A DNA stretch of 5,911 bases, taken from Sphingomonadaceae bacterium. Its GTDB lineage: Bacteria; Pseudomonadota; Alphaproteobacteria; Sphingomonadales; Sphingomonadaceae. The position numbers were made by a program, and so were the translations under genes. The first letter of the stretch is position 1. The number at the start of each line of letters is the position of its first letter. The DNA lies in NCBI GenBank assembly GCA_947446935.1, contig CANFIV010000112.1, forward strand, positions 1 through 5,911, in the 5' to 3' direction. This document shows, piece after piece, positions 1 to 5,911 of this stretch. Below the pieces are notes generated by a model. That model saw only the letters and a program-made list of their open reading frames with translations. It made no database searches and was not told the DNA's origin.

Positions 1-557
1 GAAAGATAGACTGCATACCAGATGAACTTGGGGCGAAAGTACGTGTACTTCTTGGACTTCGTCAGGAAGCCGAGGTCGACACCGATTCCGGCATCCTTGA
101 GCGTTTCGTTGATGAAGCCGGCATGGCGGCTTTCATCGCGCGCGAGCAGCTTGAACAGCTGCTTCATATCCGGGTTGCGGGTGCGGCGGGCCATTTCGGA
201 ATAGAGCACGCAGCCGGAAAATTCCGAGGTCAGCGAGCTCACGAGGAAATCGGTGAATTCCTCGCGCAGCGCGGGCTCAAGGTTCTCTATGATGCCGGCG
301 AAGCTTTCCTCGCGGCGGAAGTGCCGCTTGTTGGGATCGGCCGTCATCTCGGCCATGAGCCCATCCCACTCGCGGCGCACCAGAGACACGTCGATCGCAT
401 CGAGCGCGTCGAAGTCCGTGGTGTAGAAGCGGGGGCTCAGCACCGTGTCGGCGCGGGCCATGGCCATCGTGTCGGGCTTGCCGCTATCGACGTCGAGGCC
501 GGCAGCGGATGCGGCACGGTTAAACGCGGCATGGTCGATCGTGGTAGGGGCGTTCAT
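1..557 (-). CDS. acsF: AcsF, Mg-protoporphyrin IX monomethyl ester oxidative cyclase (N-terminal part, cut by window edge)
   Basis: This is the oxygen-dependent, membrane-associated diiron enzyme that forms the isocyclic E ring of bacteriochlorophyll, converting Mg-protoporphyrin IX monomethyl ester to divinyl protochlorophyllide. The frame opens with ATG at 557 and stays open to the left edge, giving 185 complete codons. From memory the family is about 350 residues, so roughly half is present. The diiron-type motif DESRH is visible (E142, H145), preceded by a helix with [16 protein letters not shown] (E112 a likely ligand) and followed by the typical [10 protein letters not shown] stretch near residue 170. 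The first 40 residues are variable and polar. The ATG overlaps the stop of the upstream small gene (ATGA, 554-557), and a GGGAG lies 6 bases upstream, so this start is well supported. No membrane segment appears in this half. The family call is firm; the missing C-terminal half cannot be judged. Confidence 0.96.
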   Translation of the reverse strand, partial: MNAPTTIDHAAFNRAASAAGLDVDSGKPDTMAMARADTVLSPRFYTTDFDALDAIDVSLVRREWDGLMAEMTADPNKRHFRREESFAGIIENLEPALREEFTDFLVSSLTSEFSGCVLYSEMARRTRNPDMKQLFKLLARDESRHAGFINETLKDAGIGVDLGFLTKSKKYTYFRPKFIWYAVYL

Positions 558-841
558 GACGGTCTCCCGGGCGTGAAGCTGACTTCATAGAGTTCGGTAA
601 GGTCGAAGTAGGCCGCGAGCTTGATCCACAGGCGGGCAAGGGGGCCGGCACGGGTCACGGTTGCCATCCGGTCGATCGCGATGCTTTGACCGAAATCAAC
701 CCGGATCGGCGCACCGTGGACTTGCACGCGGTCACCGGGCTGGAGCTGGATATTGCCGGCCAGCCGTACATGCGCGTGGAACTGTTCGGCAGTCTGCTCG
801 ATCTCGATGCGGCAGGGGGTATCGAAGCGGCTGGAGTTCAT
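554..841 (-). CDS. Small conserved-context protein between puhC and acsF, function unknown
   Basis: This 95-residue soluble protein is not one I can assign a function. It has no membrane segment, signal peptide or cysteine motif (only C10). Residues 9-60 look beta-rich, with alternating hydrophobic residues and a [10 protein letters not shown] turn near 34-43. The C-terminal third holds a helix-like [13 protein letters not shown] (68-80) followed by [13 protein letters not shown] (81-93). I chose the ATG at 841 because it overlaps the puhC stop by one base (TGATG) and has GGAGG 9 bases upstream. The open frame extends to 961, but that would run 120 bases into puhC. The stop overlaps the acsF start (ATGA). 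In Rhodobacter a short ORF (ORF55) occupies the same slot between puhC and acsF, but this protein is longer and I do not claim homology. A role in reaction-centre assembly or in cyclase function is inferred from position only. Confidence 0.85.
   Translation of the reverse strand: MNSSRFDTPCRIEIEQTAEQFHAHVRLAGNIQLQPGDRVQVHGAPIRVDFGQSIAIDRMATVTRAGPLARLWIKLAAYFDLTELYEVSFTPGRPS
564..568 (-). promoter_or_regulatory. Ribosome binding site of acsF
   Basis: GGGAG on the minus strand sits 6 bases before the acsF ATG, inside the 3' end of the small gene upstream. It supports the start that overlaps the upstream stop codon. Confidence 0.6.
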
Positions 842-1323
842 CAGGCGCCGCCTCCGGGAAGCAGGACAGCAAAGGCTTTGCGGTTGTCTGGCCCGAACGA
901 ACCCAGCTCGATCGCGCGGCCGGTTGCCTTGTCGGTTAGCGAGAGCGTGCCATTCTTCCACAAGGTCAGGTTGAACGGGGCCTCCATGCCAACCCCGCGC
1001 GTGCGCCGCTCGCGAGCCATGCCCCGCATCACGCCGCGCACGAAGCCGTTGCCGGGCACGCCGTCGATGAACACGCGCACCGTCTCGCCAGTCGCGATAT
1101 CGCGGACCACCACCGCTCCGTCGCCGCGATCGGCGAACGTGAGATTGCGCACCACCGCCGGGGTGACATGCGCCTCGGCCCGGGCAACGTCGGGCACTGC
1201 CTCGCGGCTCAGCACCCCGACCTTGACCAGTGCCGTGAGCGCCAGTGCCGTTACCACCAGAATCGCGGCAGAGGCTAGCGCATGGCGCGGACTGGTCTGT
1301 TCGTGATCGTGGGCCATGCTCAT
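841..1323 (-). CDS. puhC: PuhC, photosynthetic complex assembly protein
   Basis: PuhC is a membrane-anchored factor needed for normal amounts and organisation of the reaction centre-LH1 core complex in purple bacteria; its biochemical action is not settled. The protein has 160 residues, close to the family size (Rhodobacter ORF162). A short polar N terminus rich in His and Asp is followed by one hydrophobic segment at about 15-37, so the remainder is probably periplasmic. Family hallmarks are visible in order: VFIDGVPGNGFVRGVMRG (84-101), the basic run ARERRTRGVG (103-112), then PFNLTLWKNGTLSLTDKATGR (116-136) and a C-terminal FGPDN. The start ATG overlaps the puhB stop (ATGA, 1320-1323) and has GGGAG 7 bases upstream; a second Met two codons later is a less likely start. 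The stop overlaps the next gene by one base, so it belongs to the same transcript. Confidence 0.93.
   Translation of the reverse strand: MSMAHDHEQTSPRHALASAAILVVTALALTALVKVGVLSREAVPDVARAEAHVTPAVVRNLTFADRGDGAVVVRDIATGETVRVFIDGVPGNGFVRGVMRGMARERRTRGVGMEAPFNLTLWKNGTLSLTDKATGRAIELGSFGPDNRKAFAVLLPGGGA
851..855 (-). promoter_or_regulatory. Ribosome binding site that decides the start of the 95-residue gene
   Basis: GGAGG on the minus strand lies 9 bases before the ATG at 841, within the last codons of puhC. With the TGATG junction it favours the short start over the longer frame that opens at 961. Confidence 0.6.
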
Positions 1324-1946
1324 GCTGCGGCTCCCAGCGGGCCGCGAACGGGATTTGACGCTGGCGCTGCAGGCTGTTCGGCGCGCTGTTTCACAGGCTT
1401 GATCGCTGCGGTTGCCTTGGCCAGCACCTCGGCAACCTCGGCCGCGGCCGGGATCGCGCGCAACATGGGCTGCGGCAGCCCGAAACGGAACGGTCGGGCG
1501 TGGGGCCAGAGCATTGCATAGCCGATGCCGCTGCGCGCAGCTGGCACCAACGCGATATCCCCGAAGCCTTGGCCCTGATTTCGCAGATCAGCCGAAGCCA
1601 GCTGGCTGAGCGGCAGATTGATGCATTTGCTGAGCGCAACGCCGATGCGCAGGACAACGCGGCGGTTGGTGATCGTATAGACCGTGGTCCGCGCGACAAG
1701 GATCGAAAAGATCATGGCCAAGGCGATCGCAACGGTTCCGAACCCTGCGGTGAGCAGCACGCCCATCAGCGTGCCGCGCACCATCGCCCATGCCACGAGC
1801 ACTGCAAAGTACCCGGCGATCCAGCGCGTATTGAGTGCGGTGCGGGCGAACGCCCAAGCGTCCGGCGTCCCTTGCCAGAGGATATGCTCGCCCGCCGGAA
1901 GATTGCCGGGCAGGCCCCGGATTGGCTCGAAATCGTATTCGCTCAC
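1320..1946 (-). CDS. puhB: PuhB, reaction-centre assembly protein
   Basis: PuhB is an inner-membrane assembly factor for the photosynthetic reaction centre, acting with PuhC and the H subunit. The protein has 208 residues, near the Rhodobacter ORF214 length. The N terminus carries the family motif EPIRGLPGNLPAGEHILWQG (7-26). Two or three hydrophobic segments follow at about 41-57 and 62-85, then TTVYTITNRRVVLRIGVAL (87-105), which resembles the core of the bacterial PH-like (YdbS/bPH2) fold, and NLPLSQLASADLR. The C-terminal 35 residues are rich in Ala, Pro and Lys and look disordered. The start is GTG, overlapping the puhA stop (GTGA, 1943-1946), with AGGAG 8 bases upstream. The stop overlaps puhC (ATGA). 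No nearby in-frame ATG would give the conserved N-terminal motif. Confidence 0.94.
   Translation of the reverse strand: MSEYDFEPIRGLPGNLPAGEHILWQGTPDAWAFARTALNTRWIAGYFAVLVAWAMVRGTLMGVLLTAGFGTVAIALAMIFSILVARTTVYTITNRRVVLRIGVALSKCINLPLSQLASADLRNQGQGFGDIALVPAARSGIGYAMLWPHARPFRFGLPQPMLRAIPAAAEVAEVLAKATAAIKPVKQRAEQPAAPASNPVRGPLGAAA
1331..1335 (-). promoter_or_regulatory. Ribosome binding site of puhC
   Basis: GGGAG on the minus strand lies 7 bases before the puhC ATG at 1323, within the puhB C-terminal codons. Confidence 0.55.
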
Positions 1947-2719
1947 AGCCAGGGCTCCTGCCGGTTGGTATTGGCATAGAGATAGCCGCCACCGAAGTAG
2001 CCGATGATGCGCTCTTCCTCGTAGCGGGTGATCTCGCCAGCGGTTTCAAGCTGCGGCACGCCGTCATAGTCGGCCGCGTTGATGGCATCGATGCTCACGC
2101 CCTTGGAACTGACCGAGGCCATGGCCATCGGCGCAAGCACTGTCTTGCCGCTGGTGGTCTCGACCTCGATATAGCGGATCTGGTGTTCGGCGCGGTCGAT
2201 CCACAGGTCGCGCACCGTTCCAGCCACCACGCCGTCAGCGGCGGTGACTGTCATGCCGCGCGGATCCCGTCCGCCGCTCCAGACAGAGATGGTCGCCTCG
2301 CCCGAAAGCGGCACGATGCGTGCACGGCCATGCGCATCCTGATCGGGCCAGCGGGCGCGCTGGGCATAGGAGGCGGGACCAACCCCGTCCGCGAGCGGGT
2401 TGCCGGTTGGCACATACGGCGCGCCGGGGAAGTTTTCGAGCCGTTTTGCTGCGATGTTGACCGGTTCGCGGCCTTGGTCGCGCGGCAGGGGATACGAGAC
2501 CACCCCGCGGTCAAACGGCAGGAAAAAGCGCTTGGGCGTCGCCGCAGACAGCGGCCCACCCATGCTTTCGACCATGCCGGAGATCTCGTGCTCGAGCGGG
2601 TAGCCTTCACGCCGGTCCTCCCGGCGCAGCCAGAACACCAGCGCGATGAAGAAAAGGAAGAACGAGGCGAGCGCGAGCTCGGCCACGTCGATCGATCCTA
2701 CCAGATATCCGTGATTCAT
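1943..2719 (-). CDS. puhA: PuhA, photosynthetic reaction centre H subunit
   Basis: PuhA caps the L/M reaction-centre core on the cytoplasmic side and guides protons to the secondary quinone QB. The protein has 258 residues, the usual length. One membrane helix at about 11-31 is followed by the conserved RREGYPLE (36-43). The cytoplasmic part holds PTGNPLADGVGPASY (104-118) and a PRC-barrel region at about 140-240 with TVRDLWIDRAEHQIRYIEVE (168-187). It ends in EEERIIGYFGGGYLYA. Aligned from memory to Rhodobacter sphaeroides, D128 and H130 match Asp-H124 and His-H126, and D175 and E178 match Asp-H170 and Glu-H173. The position of His-H128 is Arg132 here. The ATG has AAAGGAACAT upstream at good spacing, the strongest ribosome site of the puh genes. 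It follows a 64-base spacer after lhaA, the only one within the operon; its stop overlaps the puhB GTG. Confidence 0.97.
   Translation of the reverse strand: MNHGYLVGSIDVAELALASFFLFFIALVFWLRREDRREGYPLEHEISGMVESMGGPLSAATPKRFFLPFDRGVVSYPLPRDQGREPVNIAAKRLENFPGAPYVPTGNPLADGVGPASYAQRARWPDQDAHGRARIVPLSGEATISVWSGGRDPRGMTVTAADGVVAGTVRDLWIDRAEHQIRYIEVETTSGKTVLAPMAMASVSSKGVSIDAINAADYDGVPQLETAGEITRYEEERIIGYFGGGYLYANTNRQEPWL
1955..1959 (-). promoter_or_regulatory. Ribosome binding site supporting the GTG start of puhB
   Basis: AGGAG on the minus strand lies 8 bases before the GTG at 1946, inside the last puhA codons. It supports the use of a non-ATG start that overlaps the puhA stop. Confidence 0.65.
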
Positions 2720-2787
2720 CGAATGTTCCTTTCCCGGATCAGGGCCCCGGAGGCCGCTATTTCCACCACCATCACCACCACGTTCAT
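2716..2787 (-). CDS. Candidate 23-residue leader ORF bridging lhaA and puhA (unproven)
   Basis: A 24-codon frame fills the lhaA-puhA spacer. Its ATG (2785-2787) overlaps the lhaA stop as ATGA, and its TGA (2716-2718) overlaps the puhA start as ATGA, so it joins the two genes by the same kind of junction used elsewhere in this operon. The predicted peptide begins MNVVVMVVEIAASGALI, which is hydrophobic and could touch the membrane, and ends in a basic RERNIR tail. I recognise no family. There is no clear ribosome site upstream of its ATG, so it would rely on ribosomes finishing lhaA. It also contains the puhA ribosome site. The frame could be open by chance in GC-rich DNA. It may serve only to keep ribosomes moving to puhA rather than to make a functional peptide. 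Confidence 0.3.
   Translation of the reverse strand: MNVVVMVVEIAASGALIRERNIR
2723..2732 (-). promoter_or_regulatory. Strong ribosome binding site of puhA
   Basis: AAAGGAACAT on the minus strand ends 3 bases before the puhA ATG, placing AGGA about 7 bases away. The same ten bases at the same distance precede bchL. It lies inside the small open frame between lhaA and puhA. Confidence 0.75.
2764..2781. repeat. Short triplet repeat in the lhaA-puhA spacer
   Basis: Six consecutive triplets on the plus strand are CAC or CAT, so the minus strand reads GTG three times, ATG once and GTG twice. The minus strand is therefore rich in start-like triplets just after the lhaA stop. On the minus strand it falls inside the candidate 23-residue frame, where it encodes a run of Val and Met. 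It looks like a simple-sequence tract; no function is shown. Confidence 0.6.
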
Positions 2788-4238
2788 GTTGGAAACTCTG
2801 GCAGCGCCATCTGTCCTCCTGGCAGCCCGCCGGCGATGTCGATGCGTTTGCCAGCCAGCGGCCCGAGGACGATCAGCGCGGCAAACATCATCAGAATCTC
2901 AAGACTGTAGACCGTGGCGTAGCCAGCCGCGCGGCCGCCCGGGCCGCTCAGCAGCGCCACGGTGTCGCGAATAATCCCACCGAGGGCGAGCGCGCTGCCA
3001 GCAGCAGTGGCCTGCACCGCGCCCCATGCACCCAGCGCCACACCCGAATCACCGCGCTCCGAAAGCGACATGGCTGCGATCAGCGTGCCGACAGAAAACA
3101 GCCCGATGCCGAAACCGATGCTCCCGGCACCCGCCGCGAGCAGCGCTGGTGCTGCCAGCGGGGCGGCCAGCAGCACCAACATGAACGCGCAAACGCCCGC
3201 GACCAGACCGAAGCCGGCGAGGCGCAAGGGGTGAAGCCCTCGCTCCAGAACGCGCGTGGAAAGAGAGAAACCGAGAATCGCCCCAAAGGCCCAGGAACCG
3301 GTGAGCATGGTGGTCGAACCCACCGTGAGGCCGAGCATTTCGGCACCATAAGGCTCAAGCAGGGCATCCTGCATGGCAAAGGCTGCCGCACCAAGGCCGA
3401 TCGCGGTGAGCAGGCGGACTGTGTTGGGTTCGGCCACAAATTCGCGCCACACATCGGCAAAAGCAGGGGTTTCGCGCTCCGGCGCGGTGACCGCGCGGTT
3501 GCGGCCTTCCTGCTTCCACAGCGCGCAGACATTGAGCACGACGGTGACGAGGGCCGCACCCTGAATGACTTGTACCAGATGGGTCGGGGTGAAGTTGGTC
3601 AGCAGCCCGCCGATGATGAAGGCCGAAACCATCATGCCCACCAGCAGCATCACATAGAGCAGCGCCACCGCGCGCGGGCGCTTGTCGGGCCGGGCAAGAT
3701 CGGTGGCAAGCGCAAGGCCGGCGGTCTGCGTGACATGGAGCCCCGCGCCGGTCAGCAGAAACGCGGCCATGCCACCCGCCAGACCTGCGTAGAAGGTGGG
3801 CTCCTTGCTCATCAGCAGGAGGGCGAAGGGCATGATCGCAAGGCCGCCCCACTGCATCAGCGTGCCGAACCAGATATAGGGCACACGCCGCCAGCCGAGC
3901 ACCGAGCGGTGGGTATCGGATTTGTGGCCGATCAACGCGCGCAGCGGCGCAAACAGCAGCGGCAGCGCGATCAGCATTGAAACCAGCCACGCGGGGGTCT
4001 TGAGCTCGACGATCATGACCCGGTTGAGCGTGCCGTTCAGCAGCACTGTCGCCATACCCACGCTCACCTGGAACAGCGCGAGGCGCAGCAGGCGCGAAAG
4101 CGGCAGTTCCACACTCGCGGCATCAGCAAAGGGCAGCCAGGTCAGCGCGACCCGCGTCCATTGCCCCGCAAACCGGCCCAATTGGCTCTGGGCGCGGCCA
4201 CGAGCGGATGATCCGGGGAGGGCGGGGCTGCTGCTCAT
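2784..4238 (-). CDS. lhaA: LhaA, PucC-family light-harvesting complex assembly membrane protein
   Basis: LhaA is a polytopic inner-membrane protein of the PucC branch of the major facilitator superfamily. It is required for efficient LH1 antenna assembly and probably delivers bacteriochlorophyll or stabilises LH1 polypeptides. The protein has 484 residues and about 12 predicted hydrophobic segments, starting near residue 49. PucC-family landmarks are LNRVMIVELKTPAWLVSMLI (71-90), PLRALIGHKSDTHRSVLGWR (98-117) with PYIWFGTLMQWGG following, and GLHVTQTAGLALATDLA (166-182). The 40-residue N terminus is polar and cytoplasmic. The paralogue PucC belongs with LH2 genes; placement between bchM and puhA makes LhaA the better name. 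The ATG is 2 bases after the bchM stop and has no strong ribosome site, so translation is probably coupled. The stop TGA overlaps the start of a candidate 23-residue frame. Confidence 0.95.
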   Translation of the reverse strand: MSSSPALPGSSARGRAQSQLGRFAGQWTRVALTWLPFADAASVELPLSRLLRLALFQVSVGMATVLLNGTLNRVMIVELKTPAWLVSMLIALPLLFAPLRALIGHKSDTHRSVLGWRRVPYIWFGTLMQWGGLAIMPFALLLMSKEPTFYAGLAGGMAAFLLTGAGLHVTQTAGLALATDLARPDKRPRAVALLYVMLLVGMMVSAFIIGGLLTNFTPTHLVQVIQGAALVTVVLNVCALWKQEGRNRAVTAPERETPAFADVWREFVAEPNTVRLLTAIGLGAAAFAMQDALLEPYGAEMLGLTVGSTTMLTGSWAFGAILGFSLSTRVLERGLHPLRLAGFGLVAGVCAFMLVLLAAPLAAPALLAAGAGSIGFGIGLFSVGTLIAAMSLSERGDSGVALGAWGAVQATAAGSALALGGIIRDTVALLSGPGGRAAGYATVYSLEILMMFAALIVLGPLAGKRIDIAGGLPGGQMALPEFPT

Positions 4239-4240
4239 GG

Positions 4241-5911
<1,671 letters not shown>

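Noticed and set aside
842..961. Longer N-terminal version of the 95-residue gene starting at 961.
   Set aside because: It would overlap puhC coding by 120 bases, the extra part is Arg-rich out-of-frame shadow sequence, and the ATG at 841 has both a ribosome site and a TGATG junction.
2738..2757. GC-rich inverted repeat after lhaA (GGCC/GGCC around TCCGG) as a possible terminator.
   Set aside because: The stem is only four base pairs, no T run follows, and it lies just upstream of the puhA ribosome site in the middle of a tight operon.
2764..2781. Plus-strand CAC/CAT triplets that read like a six-histidine tag, suggesting vector sequence.
   Set aside because: The surrounding sequence is a normal operon spacer with no cloning sites or tag context, and no supported plus-strand gene uses that frame.
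1835..2974. Long plus-strand open frame of 379 codons opposite puhA and puhB, and similar ones at 4208-5281 and 3231-3980.
   Set aside because: These are antisense to genes with clear family signatures. Their products are rich in Arg, His, Gly and Ala, with no recognisable domain, as expected from GC-rich complementary strands.
3420..3438. A TGT...ACA pair inside lhaA that resembles a PpsR site.
   Set aside because: The spacing is 11 or 13 bases depending on which TGT is used, not 12, and it lies within lhaA coding sequence.

Overview
The window is a piece of a photosynthesis gene cluster from an aerobic or facultatively aerobic anoxygenic phototrophic proteobacterium. The gene order bchH-bchL-bchM-lhaA-puhA-puhB-puhC-small ORF-acsF, the high-GC codon use and the protein sequences fit an alphaproteobacterium. 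Sphingomonadales (the Erythrobacter/Porphyrobacter/Sphingomonas type) is my best guess, but that rank is inference. The presence of acsF, the oxygen-dependent cyclase, argues for a lineage that lives with oxygen.

Every gene lies on the minus strand, so transcription runs from high to low coordinates. From right to left these are: the last codons of bchH (5889-5911, partial); bchL, the iron protein of dark-operative protochlorophyllide reductase (4987-5877); bchM, Mg-protoporphyrin IX O-methyltransferase (4241-4990); lhaA, a PucC-family light-harvesting assembly membrane protein (2784-4238); puhA, the reaction-centre H subunit (1943-2719); puhB and puhC, reaction-centre/LH1 assembly factors (1320-1946 and 841-1323); an uncharacterised 95-codon gene (554-841); and the N-terminal half of acsF, cut by the left edge (1-557). 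I support no plus-strand gene; the plus-strand open frames are GC-rich shadows.

The genes are packed almost without spacers. Most junctions are 4-base ATGA or GTGA overlaps, one is a 1-base TGATG overlap, and one is a 2-base gap. The only internal spacer, 64 bases between lhaA and puhA, holds a 23-codon open frame. Its start overlaps the lhaA stop and its stop overlaps the puhA start, which would make the coupling chain continuous. This is the least explained feature in the window, and it may be chance. No terminator or convincing internal promoter was seen.

Together the genes link the middle of bacteriochlorophyll synthesis (chelatase, methyltransferase, cyclase and protochlorophyllide reduction) to assembly of the complexes that bind the pigment (LhaA for LH1; PuhA, PuhB and PuhC for the reaction centre). 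Apart from the small ORF, one substitution in PuhA and the uncharacterised 95-residue gene, this is a known and well-conserved arrangement. I saw no sign of a new defence, mobile or other accessory system.
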